Below the pieces are notes generated by a model. The model made no database searches and was not told the origin of the DNA. It saw nothing but the letters and a program-made list of their open reading frames with translations. From positions 6,919,508 to 6,983,507 of the forward strand of contig OY744464.1 in the NCBI GenBank assembly GCA_963556145.1: a stretch of DNA of 64,000 nt, written 5' to 3'. The stretch's first letter is position 1; every line of letters starts with the position of its first letter. Below, piece after piece: positions 1 through 12,580 of this stretch. A program made the translations under genes and the position numbers. The stretch comes from Hygrocybe punicea (Eukaryota; Basidiomycota; Agaricomycetes; Agaricales; Hygrophoraceae).

Positions 1-741
1 AATCCGCGCCTACCCAGGCCGCGTTCACCACATCTGGAGCCCACCGCGAGGATAATTCAGTGCCAAGACACATTCATTCCGCCCTATATTTCCTTTCGTC
101 ATTTCGAAACAAGCCCTGCCGCCGCACTCTACACATCCGACACCCGTTAGTGCCGTTACCGACCCCTTTACATCCGACATCCGATCCCTCGACAATCTGA
201 TCTCCAACTATCGCACCATCATTAGGGTTTGATTTTATTACTATCCTCTCTTCTTTTACGACTGCAACTGTCTAGTTCCATGGACAACTTCGAATCCGCT
301 CTTGTGCGGCCGACCCAACGGCCGCCTCCGCTTTAGGAAACTTGCACAGCCACGATCCAACACCCTCGTTTGTCGACTCGAAGTCTCGAACTCCGTCACA
401 TCCACTATCCACACTCGTTTATAGACCCCCAACACGCTCGGAATCTCACTCCCCACCGATACCTGTCGAAGAACCGCGACCGGAAAGCCTCAACGACGCG
501 CCCAACAGCACTGACGACTCGGAACAGACGGAGCGCCGTGCAACGGGTTTAGCCTGTGCACACCCAGCCGTTTACTTCTACGAACTCGCACTTGTCACCG
601 GAAACAAGCCTTGACATGCCCCCGTCGTCTGAGCCCGCGAAGTTACCAGCAAACCACGTCACCGCCCTCCACGAGTCCGTACGAGCAGCCCCGCCGCATT
701 CGAGCCCTCAACACCGTGCTATAGCCCCACGACACCAGTCC
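1..741. other. C-rich region without a recognisable gene
   Basis: The plus strand is rich in C and poor in G throughout. Translations are low-complexity Pro/Ser/Arg/His strings with no recognisable domain, splice-bounded exon or start context. Short open frames here look like chance products of skewed composition. I see no gene. Confidence 0.6.
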
Positions 742-1530
742 CGAGCCCTCACGAGCCGTCCTCGCCATTATCGAGCCCCCAACGCGTCGCCATGTCATCC
801 CTCCTCGTGCCCCCGCCTAGTCGACATCTCCGGCCGCTCACGCCCTCGATGGACACCCCGTCACCTCGCACCGCTTCCCAGAGTCCCACATCGCCCTTCG
901 CAAGCCCTCACGAGCCGTCCTCGCCGTCATCGACCCCTCACGCGTTGCCACGTCATCCTTCCTCGTACTCGACATCACCGGCCGCTCAAGTCCTCGTTGG
1001 ACCACCCTCCGCTTCGTACTAGTTCCCAAGTCCCCACAACGCCCCTCGCGAGCTCTCACGAGTCGTCTTCGCCGTCATCAATGCCCCACACGCGTGCCAC
1101 GTCAACCAACCTCAAGCCCCCGCGAAGTCGACATCTCCGGCCGTCCACGCCCTCGTTGGACCTCCCCGTCGCCTCGTACCGCTTCCTACAGCCCCACGAC
1201 ACCACTCGCGAGCCCTCACGAGCCATTCTCGCCATCATCGATGCCTCACGCGTTGCCACGTCATACTTCCTCGTGCCCCCGTACTCGACATCCCCGGCCG
1301 CTCACGTCCTCGTTGGACCATCCGCCGCTTCATACAGCCTCCCAGAGCCCCACACCGTCGTTTGTAAAGCCAGTACAGGCCGTCCTCGCCATTATCGACG
1401 CCCCACGCGTCGCCACGTCGTGCCCTCGCCTACTCGACGTCCCCGGCCGCTCACGTCTTCGTAGGACCCACCGCCGCCTCGTACCAGTTCCCAGCATCCT
1501 ACATCGCCCCTCGCAAGTCCGTACAAGCCG
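742..1530. repeat. degenerate satellite, about 145-165 bp unit, 5-6 copies
   Basis: A block beginning with a form of CTCACGAGCCGTCCTCGCC recurs near 749, 908, 1050, 1213, 1369 and 1519. Between these blocks each copy repeats the same order of elements: an ACGCGTYGCCACGTCAT-like segment, then GTCGACATCYCCGGCCGCTCA, then TCCTCGTTGGACC. Copies differ by many substitutions and small indels, so the array is old. The Pro/Arg/Ser-rich frames running through it come from the repeat and are not counted as genes. Confidence 0.75.
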
Positions 1531-3212
1531 TCCCCGTTGTGTTCAAGCCCCCAACGACATATCATGCCACCTCGCCTCGTGCCGCCGCGTTCGCCAACCT
1601 AGCGCCAACGACCACCGCGTACAACCACCTTCCACACCCACGTTCACGCCTCCGCACCTCGACATGGCTCCCTACTGTCCCAAACACGTCCGCCCCCGTC
1701 CCTCGTGGTCCCACGCAAGCTGCCACGTCACTCCCCGTCGACCCCGACTTCCCAGCCGTCCCCGTCCTCGTCCACTCCCCTTCGACCACCTACGCCCTCG
1801 ACCAACCCCACGACGTCCTTCAAGTCCCTTCGCGAGCCCAAACAAAGCCCCCGTTGGGTTACGCCCGCGAAACTGTGACCACCGGCCGCCCAAACCCGTT
1901 CCACGACCCGACGGACCATTGTCAAATCCCCACGCAACTATCCGCCATGAAAGCATCACGAAGACGCCACCCGTATCACCCCAATCCATCACCCAGTCCA
2001 CGTCGTCTCACCCGCCCACGTCATCCGCCCCGTCTCCAACATCGCCCTACACCATACCGTCAGTATTGACCACTCATTTACCGCTTCCCCAAACTCCAGC
2101 ACCCTCGAACGACCTCACGCAACCCCGACCCACATCACGCAATCCCACGTTCCCTCTTATCCGCCCACGTCATCCGCCTCCGTCGCCCTACGTCGCCCTA
2201 TGCCATACCGCCACACCGGACCACATGTTCCCCGCTCCCTCGACCCCACGCAGTCCCACAGTCGCCTCCGTCGCCCCAAAGACGAGTCCCTCCGCCCGTC
2301 AAAACGCCTCCGTTGTCGGATCCACCACCAGGAACGTCCCAAAAACGTGTCGACGGCACCCGAAGCACGCCTGAACGCCCTCCCGTGACCCGCCGTACCC
2401 GTCTGCGATCTAACAGAGCCCAACGTCGTCACTGTACGAACCCGCCGCAGAACCGACACCCGTGTCTAGTCCCCACACCCGACCACCCGTTTACAACCTA
2501 CCCGCTACAGCGGGTTCCGGTTCCGGATCCGCGACCTGCATCACAGCACCCGACTACGAACCCGGACGCGTTCCCAACGATTCCGCGGCATCCGGTCCCG
2601 GTTCCGGCTCAATTCGAGCACCGGTGCTCGATTCGAGCATCTGGTTCCGGTTCCGGTTTCACGACCCGTACCCGCCACATTTCACTCCCGTACCCACCGA
2701 ACCCGACCCTACGAAAACCCCATCACCGTCCATCGGCATAAGAATTATATACATAGATAGATTAAATAAAGAAAAAGAAAGAAAAACATCAGAGTTAAAA
2801 AAGAAAGATAAAAGAAATAACTCATTCCCGACACACCCGGCACCCGCATAATCCACCCGACACACCCGCTTATGAATCCGTTGCACCCAGCGAACCCGTT
2901 TACGAACCCGCCGCACCCGCTTACGAACCCGACGCACCGCTTCACTCATTCCCCACGCACCCGACTCGTCCGCTCACGCACCCGCATTCCACCCATTGAC
3001 ATCGCTCTCCGCTTTCCATGACCCACCGTTTCCGCCACCGTTTCGACCCAGACACAACGTTCCCTGTCTCGGCTTCGATTCCCAACCCACCCGACTTTAT
3101 ATTTCAGTTCCATGGGGGGGAATGCTTCCCCACGGGTCCAAGCCGGTGCTGAACCGCCTAGTATGAGGCTGATATCACAGCCGTTGATTATCGCCCCCAT
3201 ATTAGTATTGAC
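1531..3212. other. C-rich low-complexity DNA, no gene recognised
   Basis: The same strongly C-skewed sequence continues with diffuse repetition, for example many ACCCGY and GGTTCCGGTT-like motifs at 2510-2700 and CACCCGCTTACGAACCCG-like motifs at 2850-2950. An A-rich island at 2740-2825 interrupts it. No conserved protein, tRNA or clear element boundary was seen. Confidence 0.5.
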
Positions 3213-3401
3213 ATATCGAACCTCCGCCATCGTCTATCGAACCTCCGCCACCGTCTATCGAACCTCCGCCATCGTATATCGAACCTCCGTCGTCGTCCAT
3301 CGAACCTCCGTTTTCGTCATATCGTATCGAACCTCCGCCATCGTATATCGAACCTCCGTCGTCGCCTATCGAACCTCCGTTTTTGTCATATCGTATTGAA
3401 C
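3213..3401. repeat. 21-bp minisatellite
   Basis: The core TATCGAACCTCCGCCATCG is repeated about eight times head to tail, with variants ending GTCGTCG or TTTTCGTCA. A larger two-part unit that includes CATATCGTATCGAACC is itself duplicated. No gene function is evident. Confidence 0.85.
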
Positions 3402-4933
3402 AACCACCGTCATCATATCATGTCTACCCCTACGCCACCGTTTCCGCCACCCGTTGACACAGCCACCAAAGCCGCCGACCCTAACTCAACCCGCCTAGAT
3501 TGTCTTTGTCATCCGCTTGTGTTTTATTTCGTTTCCGCTCCTGCCTTACTCATCTCCGTCACCCGCCCCCAATCCTATGTCACGTTTAGTTTTATCCCGA
3601 CTTGATTTCTATCGCGTCCCCTCTTTCCGATACCCGACATTTATTTATTTTCTCATCTATTTTGCGTTTCCACTCCCCATTTGTCCCGTTTTTTGTAGCT
3701 TTCCATCTTTTCTTTCATTTCCGCTCAGTTCCCTTTTCCTCCAGTTCTATGTACTTTGTTTCCTTTTTCCTCGACACCGGCTTCACTCATTTCATTCCCC
3801 ATTCGCCGCTCTCAGCCTCCGACCGTCCATCGAGTTCCACTAGTCACCATCCGCTCTCCCCCTTTGCATTGTCCACAACCCGCCTCGTCCCATCGAGCCC
3901 GATTCCATGACCACTACGTCGGCCTCATCTCACGCATCCGAGTCCCGAGTCCACATAGTATAGACCAGGGATGGTCTTTATTTAAAGTACCCTGGAGATG
4001 TAGAGGGTCGACGTCCCTCTGAGTCCGTATCATCGATATATCACGAATCCGGACGAACCCGATGCCTCTATCCAACTCGCATTCGAACCCGATGTAACCC
4101 GACGCAACCCGACGTGACGTGACGTGACGTGACCCGACGTGACCGACATAACCCGACGTATGCCGCTTCGTCACAGCCGCTCTCAGACCAAATCCGGCAG
4201 CCTCAAACGCCTCGGAGTTCCAATTCCAGGAGATGAATCTCTTCGGACTCAATCCCCGACTTCGGATTTACTTTATTTATGCATCCCATCGTCCTTTCGG
4301 AGATATGTAGGACTTTCTAGATCTTTTCCTTGCATATTCGTTTTCCCCTCCATTTCCTGTCTTCGTTGCTTTGCAACCCCCCTTTCCACATCCCCATTCC
4401 AACCTTTCTTTGTAGCTTACCATCGGCCGAAGTAGACACGTCCGAAAGTAGATTACTGTTTCCTGTACTATAAAAACGGTCCCCGACGACCGTACAAAAT
4501 AAGATACCCTTAGTCCCCGTTTCCCTCATAGTCAGAATCGTTTAAATCCCTTCAAATGCTCGTCCACGTAGTTCCTTAGCCTTTTTATAGTTTACTTCGT
4601 TGTCTTCCTCATTGTTCCCGTATATTCATTCATCGTTTCCGACCCGACCCGACCCGACCCGTCGTACCCGACATCGTCGGCATCGTCGGGTTCATTCGTT
4701 TTCAGTCCGTTCATCGTCGGGTTCTTCTTTATTTCTCCGTTTTCACTCCGTTCATCACCGGATTCGTCGTTATTAGTCCCGTTTATGCAGCGGCTTTACT
4801 TTTATTTCACTTTCACTTCCTTTTACTACTATTCCCGACACTGAATTATCCAGTCACTTCTACGCTGACACCCTTTGGATAGGATCTTTATTTCTTTATA
4901 TAGTTCCGAAGCCACCAAGAACCCGCATCTACA
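3402..4933. other. no gene recognised; short CCCGAC/ACGTG repeats
   Basis: Pyrimidine-rich sequence at 3500-3860 gives way to simple repeats. At 4085-4165 these are ACCCGACG and repeated TGACG; at 4638-4720 they are repeated CGACC and CATCGTCGG. No protein family, RNA gene or terminal repeat could be assigned. Confidence 0.5.
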
Positions 4934-5490
4934 CCGGGGGGTCTCAAAGCTGCGTGTTCTGGTTCTCTGCCCACCAAGCACCACCCCCTGTTTTCATGCA
5001 CCAAATCACCCTGTCCTGGCCCGTTTTCGAGCACCCCCGCCCAGTCTCCACCCCACGCACCTCGTTCGCGTTGAGAACGAGCAGTCAGGGGGTGGTAGGA
5101 CCTTGCATTCCGGCTTGCTGCCCAACCAGCACCACCCCCCATTTTTAGCCACCAAATCACCCCGTCCCACCCCGTTTTCGACCACTCCCGGCCAGTCTCC
5201 ACCCCCGCAACTCGTTCCCATTGCAAACGAGTGGCTGGGCTGTCTCAAGACTGCACATTCCGGCTCTCTGCCCAACCACCACCACCACCCGTTTTCAGCC
5301 ACCAAATCACCCCGTCCCGCCCCGTTTTCGACCACCCCTGCCCAATCTCCACCCCCCGCGCCTCGTTGATGTTGAGAACGAGCAACCGGGGGGTCTCAAA
5401 GCCGTGCGTTCCAGCTTTCTGCCCAACCAGCACCACCCCACGTTTTCATCCACCAAATCACCCCGTCCCGCCCCGTTTTCGACCACCCCC
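4934..5490. repeat. 151-bp minisatellite, left array (about 4 units)
   Basis: The anchor CCAAATCACC occurs at 5001, 5152, 5302 and 5453, giving periods of 151, 150 and 151 bp. Each unit carries a CTGCCCAACCAGCACCACCC block, the anchor, a CGTTTTCGACCAC block and a CTCGTTC...GAACGAG imperfect palindrome. The array abuts the outer end of the left inverted-repeat arm. A homologous array in opposite orientation borders the right arm. Confidence 0.9.
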
Positions 5491-7287
5491 GGCTGGTAAC
5501 TTTAGGAACGTTGCCATCTCCGCCCTCCAGAACGTCTTATTTTTGTTGCGTATCGCAAGTGTGTTCCTTCTCTTTAATCATTGAAAATAATCATCTCATT
5601 TTACTTCTCCCATCAGAATGGAAAGTCGCGTCTGCCAACCAGCAGAAGTTTGTCAGAAGCGAACAGCTCCCATACTGTAAGTAACTCCCTAGCACAGCAC
5701 AAGGCCTAGCACAGCGCCTTTTGGCGAGCTCAGAAAAAAAGTTCGTCTAATTGCCGATTTGGTAGGTTGAGCTTCGACCCACGTGCACAGTCAAAAGTCT
5801 AATCCACTCTCCCAATCCATCAACATATAGATTCAAAAGGGGGTCTCCAGTGCGAGATCCGATGATACGGAAAGTTTGAAGGGCGTCGTCATTGACTGGA
5901 TCACTCCCAAAGGGCAACCCCTCAATCACATGTGCTTTTCCACCACCCATTCACCTCCCAACTCGCCTCCCGCCACACTCCCACTCCCCACCACCTCAAC
6001 ACCTCAACAACGATGGAAACGAGGAGGAGGACGACGACGGCGACGATTGACGCAGAGACCACCACCCCGGACGTCCTCAAAGCCGCGCAGGAGCGCGCCT
6101 GACTTTTTCAACCAACGACCTCGAACATCGAAACCAGCGGCGGAGGGCTTGGCGCACAGCAACAAACACGATGAAGGCAACATGGAGGGTCACCACCGGC
6201 GATGGTGTGGTTAACGGCGGCGGTGTCATCGAGATATCACCATCGCAACCGCCCTAGTCGCCACCCTCGCGCAACTCAATGGCGCGACCTATCTGGACCG
6301 CGAAAACCATGGAATGGACGATGGGGCCATCTGAGGTGACGTCCCTACTTGCTTCATTGAAGGTGGGATATTGGGAGGGCCGTGGGGGGCCCCTAATGGT
6401 ACAGGTGAGTACCCATCCCCCTCCTGCTTTTCCCCCACGTACTTACCCCTTCCCGCCGCTCGTTCTTGGCCGGGAGCCCTCCCCTACCCACCCCCTCGCT
6501 TTTCCACCATCTGTCTCGCTTCCTGGCCCCTTCCTCGCCACCCATGCCACCCCCCTCTCCATGCACCCTTCCCCGCCCCCCAGTGTCCATCCCTCTCATC
6601 ACCCACCCTTCAGTACCCTTCACCATCAAGTTTAGACCCCATCCGGCGCCTCTGCAAAAGTGAGTACCCACCGGTTCATCGATGTATCATTATTTTTATT
6701 TCTTTTATTTCTCTTTTATTTTGTTTATTTTCATGTATATTAGTCTACATACGGCATGTAGGGCAATATATATGTGATATGTAAAAAAATCCGCAAGAAA
6801 AGACGGCGGGAGAGTAAAATAGTCGTGCACAACGTCATCGACGACGAGCGTGTATGCCTGTGAGTGATGATGGCAACGGTGTCAAGTACGGCCCACGCAT
6901 CCAACGATGCAGCCTCCACCCGCCCGTCAACGTGTCCGGATCGGCACACCATGCCAGGCCAGCCCGTTCCACCTCGCGAACACACGGCGACACGTCAATT
7001 GATGTGCATCCGGTGTCGCGAGGTTGTGTGGGCTGGCAAATAAGAGAGATCCGAGGGTTACCCATGAAGTTCACTACTCGCACCCTCCCGTCTGTTCATC
7101 CGTCGTATTGGCCTCGTCAACTAATTATTATAAGTAGTTGTTATTATATATACTACATATCTTCGTACAGTATCTGGAGTCCGGCCATAACACTAAGGAA
7201 AGCTGAGTTCAATCTTACCCCGGATTGCCATACTACGGCTATTGCTTTTGAAGACACTCCCATGGAACCATTTGGTGCATAACGGTA
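5491..7287. repeat. left arm of a large inverted repeat
   Basis: This 1.8-kb segment is the near-perfect reverse complement of 30451-32248. Long stretches translate identically in mirrored frames, and only a handful of substitutions were seen, several clustered near 5620-5650. The arm carries C-rich text at 6400-6660, an AT-rich segment at 6680-6790 and an imperfect palindrome at 6958-7037. No transposase domain is visible in it. It could be the terminal repeat of a large element or a repeat inserted twice in opposite orientations. Confidence 0.9.
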
Positions 7288-8105
7288 CCACAACTGCGCT
7301 TTCTGAGGACAGGAACTTTTGGCATTGGATGTGTTTGAAAGATTAAGGTGCACAATCAAATAATATCCTGTCCCAAACCCAAATAATCTCTTTGTACCTA
7401 GGCATGAAAGGTGAAAGACAATGGACCATAACTCCGAACAGCCCGTTACTACCAATGCACTCCTTGAGGATCTTATACCCCATGCGCCAGGAGCGGGCCC
7501 CAATCACTACCTGCGTGATCTATCCCAAGCCTCTCAATGATCAAGACCCTCTTTCATGGGCTGAAAAACGTGAGTCTCCATTTGCATTTCAACTTTACTT
7601 AGAATTTGAAAGGGTTATAGGTTCTGGCCAGCATGAATTTTGTAGCGACCATCTTGCAGCAGCTAGTGTGAGACTGATTGCCAAGCCCTGTGGACAGGTG
7701 GGGTGCTTGTCTCGCGGGGGGTATAGCCTGAAGTCCATTCTCAGTGACTGGAGCCCAGATATGTATTCGGCACTCCAGGTGAGGGACTCAACGAATCTTG
7801 ACCTATAGATATGATTAACGGCTGTTACAATAGAAATTTATCCATTCCAGAATTCAACACTATATGGACGACTGCTCACTCATTCGGGGACACACACTTT
7901 CTAATCAACCTCTGGCCGTTATTGACAAAATCCAACTAGAGGTGAGCAGCATTGAATGTCTCCAGGAGTTGTTAATTCATTTTAGATTGTCACCCAGGCT
8001 AGGGAAAAGTTTCCCATTCTAACACATTACGAGAGAGACTGGCCATCTCGCAACATGATCTATACATTCTTGAGTAATGCAGCCTCTCCCAAGTCTACAC
8101 GATGA
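7260..8105 (+). CDS. conserved uncharacterised fungal protein, 5' end damaged
   Basis: Three exons join well: up to 7778, 7834-7941 and 7986-8105, with GT-AG introns of 55 and 44 nt and phase 0 at both joints. The product contains the segments SWAEKRESPFAFQLYLEFER, HYMDDCSLIRGHTLSNQ and FPILTHYERDWPSRNMIY and ends SNAASPKSTR. I do not recognise a named domain; it looks like an expanded agaricomycete family. The upstream frame also looks coding (NHLVHNG...HWMCLKD) but is stopped by TAA at 7344-7346. The partial copy beside the right arm has TCA at that codon. Translation could begin at an internal Met near 7405. The 5' part lies at the inner end of the inverted-repeat arm. Confidence 0.5.
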
Positions 8106-8682
8106 GTTAAAGCCATACCAGTCTTAGTTTATTCTTGGTTGTATATTTCACAAGAGTGGTTTCCTCTTCATTCTCAGCAATGCACCCCCACAGTAGAACA
8201 GGTATACAATGTATAATGCAATTGCGTGGAGAGTTTGCAAATAATTATAACAAGTTCGCGACATTGACTACCGTTCTGTGAGACGAGCAAACTCTTCGAC
8301 AGAGCTTGCTCCAGAGAACGAAGGGGTATTCGCAACAAACAGTTTCAAGCTTCAAAAATCGACCCGGGGCCTTTCACACCCCGGCTTCGCACTCCTCCAG
8401 CCACCACTGGCAGCGACAACGGGCGCCAGTGATCAAACCGATCAACCGACTGAAAGCGCTACACCTGCCCACCTCAAGTTCTACTAGCTCTAACTCATCA
8501 ACGCGTCGGATTCAGTGCACCGCGACAAAGGTGGTTTTAGAATTACAGTCACCTACTACTTATTGAAACTCAAGTTTGATAGTCCCGTCGTATTTCTTTA
8601 GAGCAAAGTACGCCAATATATCGAATCAAACTAAGGAACTGCAACAGTAATTGGAGTGGGACATATTAGCTACCACGATAGT
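8106..8682. other. spacer, nothing recognised
   Basis: This is a 577-bp gap between the 3' end of the plus-strand unknown gene and the 3' end of the minus-strand WD40 gene, so the two are convergent. Frames at 8278-8566 have no family resemblance or conserved exon structure. Confidence 0.5.
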
Positions 8683-11290
8683 CTACATCATAAAGACATG
8701 GCCTGCAGCTATTACCTTCAATGCAACTTGCTGGGCATACGGTTGGATCAAAGAACATGCAAGATAGATGAAAAAGCAAAGCGCGAGATTGAAAAAAAGT
8801 GATTCTGTGCGCGCAGGTGCGGGTTGAGATGAGTTGTTAACATCGTATGAAATATGCTGAGGCAAAACCTGTCAGATGCTGCATTATTGAGATATGTGAC
8901 ACATACGCTATTGCACCACACCACAATGGCGGTGTCTGTTCCATTTCCCACAAAAGATCCAACAACAAATTCAGTGTTGCTGCCGTTAACAGTGATCGCC
9001 TGCCAGAATGCGTTAGAACCCGGGGAAAGAAATTGAGGAGAGATTAATTTACATCGATGGCCACAACTGACCGTTTTGGTACTGCGATATAACATAAGAA
9101 CTTGAGAATAAATGTCTTACAAGGTGACTTTAGGGTGGCGATGATACTGGCATCCTTTGTATCCAAGATCAGGACGACTCCACCTTTTGCAGTGGATACA
9201 AGAAATCTTCCTGATCTAAAGGATGCTAGCCCTTGGCTAGTACGTGGTTCAAGGTCGTAACATGCCTTATGCTTGAGGATGAGCTCCGGGAAACTATATA
9301 CGTCAAGACCATTCTGCAAGTTAAACACAGCAAATTGCTTCGTGCTTAGTAGTAACAGCGCATTTCCTCTATTTTAATTATGAGCTTATGAAGACGGAGT
9401 GCATAACTAGCCTTACATGAAATAATCGCCCCTGCTTTGAGCAGGCCGACGATCAATGTGATCTTCCTGATTCAAGAGCTTCCGTTCCAGGAGTTGCCAA
9501 GGTTGGATCGAGAATCGTTTTCTATGTCAATGGGAGTTAGTACGGCATAACTTGAGAGTTGGCGACCTACACAACAGCTTGTTTAAGATGGGCCACAACT
9601 AATTCGTTCCCCGCATTTGCAAACCCAACAAAGCGTGGAACGGAGTATTCAGGTAACAAATTACCTATTTCAAGCATACCAAGAGTACCTGCACTTATAA
9701 TCAGAGAGGATGAAACGGCTACTTCAAGAGTAACTCACCATTTTCGTTAATACTCCACAATTTTATACAGTTCCTTCCCTCTCCCGCAGATGCAAGGCAG
9801 CGATTCGTTGCTGAAAATTCCATGCATTCGACTGCAATTTCAGAAACTCCATCTCCGTGAGCCTCGACATCGCAAATATGGGAAAGATGTCCCTGTAGAG
9901 ATAGATGTAGTCAAAGATAACCAAAACGAAGCTCAACCCACATTCTCAGCGTGAACGCCGTATAGAATGATCTTGCCCCGAGTTGTGCCCACGGCAATAA
10001 TATTGTCTTCAATCCAACAAAGCTCGGATACGCCTCCATGCTCTTTGAGGATGTGCCGGGACTGGATGGGATCATTGGTCTCTGATTGCAAGTAAAAGAG
10101 CCGGAGACACCCAGTCTCGTCTGCAAGTCTGGTGAGTCATCACGCATCATGCATCATGGTCAAATTGGTTCCCTGGGGCGCACCTGCTGCTGCAAGAAAA
10201 TTGCCACACGGCTGTATCTTTAGTGAGGTCACGGTGTTCCGATGATTCGTCCACAAGACTTTGTAGAGGACTAAGCCTGTGGGACCATGATTGTCCTTGC
10301 GATCACCGCTATAGTTAAGGAGATTGGCATTAATGGAACCTGCTCACACTACTTTTCCGAACAAAACCTCCGGATAGCCGTTGGCCCATTGCAAGCTAAA
10401 GCGGTGGCATTTGGGATGGCTTGTGCAAGACGCATGACAAAGTTATATGTATCTGAGGCTCCTTTGTGTGCGACTCGGAGTTCTGTCACACTGTGGCGCA
10501 TGCATGCATCCATGTCCTGTACGAATCGCACTCTTTGTTGTTTCTGACAATCTTATGAGTAAGCAGAAGGCAGAAACGCAAGAAGACCCGCGCAGCACTA
10601 AAGCAACAAAAACCAATAGTGCCCATGTGCGGATGGCTCCTTCAAGCTAGTGATCCCTTACTTACTGTATGATTGTAGGCCCTTATCGATACCTTTGGTG
10701 TTGCGAATCCAAGCAAGTCCCGCATCAGTAAATGCAAGGTTTCAATACTTCAAACACTGTGCTGTGATTTGCACCTTCCCGTTGGTGCTAGTGGGAAGCG
10801 AGGCAACAGCGTAAAAGATGACTATGTCTGCGCTATCCTGGGTTATCTCAACACCCGGTCTGTTGAACAATCACATTTCCCTGTCGGTTACTTATGTCAG
10901 AGCAACTCCTTTCAGGTCCAATGCACACAAGGACAACAAGAGGATTGATGATGCACCCGGCCAAGCGGATCTGAAGGCAGAAACCAGAAACAAGTCTAAT
11001 CATGGTCACAGTGTGCCCATACGCCTCTTCAAAGACTGACTTGATTATGCTACCTGCTTCACCTTGCAATGCACATACAGTTGTAGAGCTGACGGAAGCA
11101 TTGACCTTGTCGATCTTTCAAAGTATCTTGCATTGGATCGCGGGTGCCAGGTACGACTATCATTATTCCTGGAGTTTATTATAATAATAATATAACATTC
11201 AACTGCTGAAACAATATTAATCAGATAATCAGCCCACACAATTTTTGTCCCTTGCACTCCCCAAGCAATGCGATTGATGGGCACTACGTC
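8683..11290 (-). CDS. WD40-repeat protein with C-terminal membrane segment (copy 1)
   Basis: Several minus-strand exons encode WD40-like blades. One near 9800 reads GHLSHICDVEAHGDGVSEI and ends in CLASAGEGRNCIKLWS, the usual GH...xxW signature. Another (9044-9328) reads NLQNGLDVYSFPEL and GGVVLILDTKDASIIATLKS; a third has FVVGSFVGNGTDTAIVVW. After a 36-nt candidate intron the last exon ends with a hydrophobic stretch, FNLALCFFIYLACSLIQPY, then a stop at 8683, suggesting a membrane anchor. The blade order and the hydrophobic end match the gene at 28706-30340, so the two are paralogues. WD40 propellers are protein-binding scaffolds; the partner is unknown. The 5' exons (10150-11290) are poorly resolved and the gene may be decayed. 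Confidence 0.5.
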
Positions 11291-11640
11291 TTGGCACATG
11301 TCAGAAAGGAAGGATTCTTGCGCGTTGTCTCAAGATGATGCCACCCTTTGTTAAATCCTTTGTATGTTGTTGCAATAACTGTAATGAATCGTGTATAAAG
11401 AAACCAGTGAAGTACCCTTGGCGTGACATAGTACATATGAAATAATAATTGGGCAACCTGACCCGTTTGGGGCACGGTTTCACCACCTATTTCGCGTCCC
11501 CTTACCTCGCGAGGCCTGGCCATGTCAATTGACGCGGGCCTGCCTTCCTCACCTCGATGGCACCTTGCGAGGATGGCCACGTCGATTGACGTAGGCCTGG
11601 CCCTCGCAAGGTCCCTGGGGGTGGTGCTGGCCTGGTAATA
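11291..11640. other. spacer with TCAATTGA-centred short repeats
   Basis: No gene is seen. At 11503-11533 an ACCTCGCGA block is followed by ATGTCAATTGACG, and a similar CACGTCGATTGACGTAGG occurs at 11578. These motifs resemble the palindrome inside the inverted-repeat arms (6958-7037) and may be the remains of a small related repeat. Confidence 0.45.
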
Positions 11641-12580
11641 TCAATGCCATGGAACGAACCTTTTGAATATCGAGGCCTTACAACTGAGGATCAGAGTTAT
11701 CAAGAGTGCAAGTCCTGATGGCTGCCAAAAATGTAGTGGAGGCATCACTGAGCCCAAGATCTGGACATGCTTCCTTGAATCGCACTAGGTATATGTGCTG
11801 TAGCTGACCATAGAATGTTTGAAGCTTGTATTCGGGCTGACGGCGGGCCTGCCGGGCATATTTGTCGACTAGCATCTCATACTGGAAAATTCGGTCAAAG
11901 AACAGGCAGATTATCATACCCGCATGTATGTCGCATCTCGTGTATCGTCACGAGCAGCAACCAAACACGGGATTGTCGGGAAGCATGAAGAAATGTGGAA
12001 CTTACAAAGGAATTCAAGTGCATCGAGCGGGCACAGGCTACGGATGTTGATGCTCACGCAACCCACAGTGCAACCTCCAGGACCTGGCGATGAACGCGTA
12101 TCAATTGGGAAGTCCCTTGGGCGCAAGTCCCAGCCAGGGATAAGGCTAAGCTGTTCGAGGTTGTAAGTGCTGTTGTTTGCATTGCCCCAATACGCTCACC
12201 GTCAATCACCTAGGCACGCGACCAGCATCCTTATCTGGAGAGAGATTGGGCTACAGAAGAGATCATCAAACAGTTTTTCAAGAACAAACGGAAGAATCAT
12301 TACGCAAACGGTTGGTTAGAAGTTCCAGCCAAATATGCTTACCTCAAACAGAACTCCGTGAAACGAAACCCAACTGCATCGCATTCGAAAAAGGCCTTGA
12401 CAGCTAGCGCTGTAGTCGAAGATGAGGTTCTCCCCATCCTCATCAGCATGGTCATTGTCACGGTCGCGATCATTGCCCTCGTCTGCGTCGTCGTCTTGGT
12501 CCAGGCCCTCGTTTTGCTTCGTAGCTGTGGATGTCAGGTGGTAAACAAAGATCGAGGAGAATTTAGACTCACATGACCTT
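11641..12580 (-). pseudogene. DNA transposase remnant (Plavaka/CACTA-like or KDZ-like C terminus)
   Basis: The minus strand contains KYARQARRQPEYKLQTFYGQ followed by LQHIYLVRFKEACPDLG and TTFLAAIRTC. The FYGQLQHIY-like motif and following strand-rich segment resemble the C-terminal region of large basidiomycete DDE transposases. A stop follows NSDPQL, then GLDIQKVRSMALI continues in the same frame. Upstream (12400-12560) lies an acidic stretch, DQDDDADEGNDRDRDN, of the type found near the C termini of such proteins. No catalytic core was found, so this is a fragment. The superfamily assignment is tentative. Confidence 0.45.

Noticed and set aside
556..2374. Long open frames of 300-426 codons rich in Pro, Ser, Arg and His
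   Set aside because: They follow the C-rich satellite, contain no domain, lack splice signals and exist because stop codons are rare in such composition on this strand.
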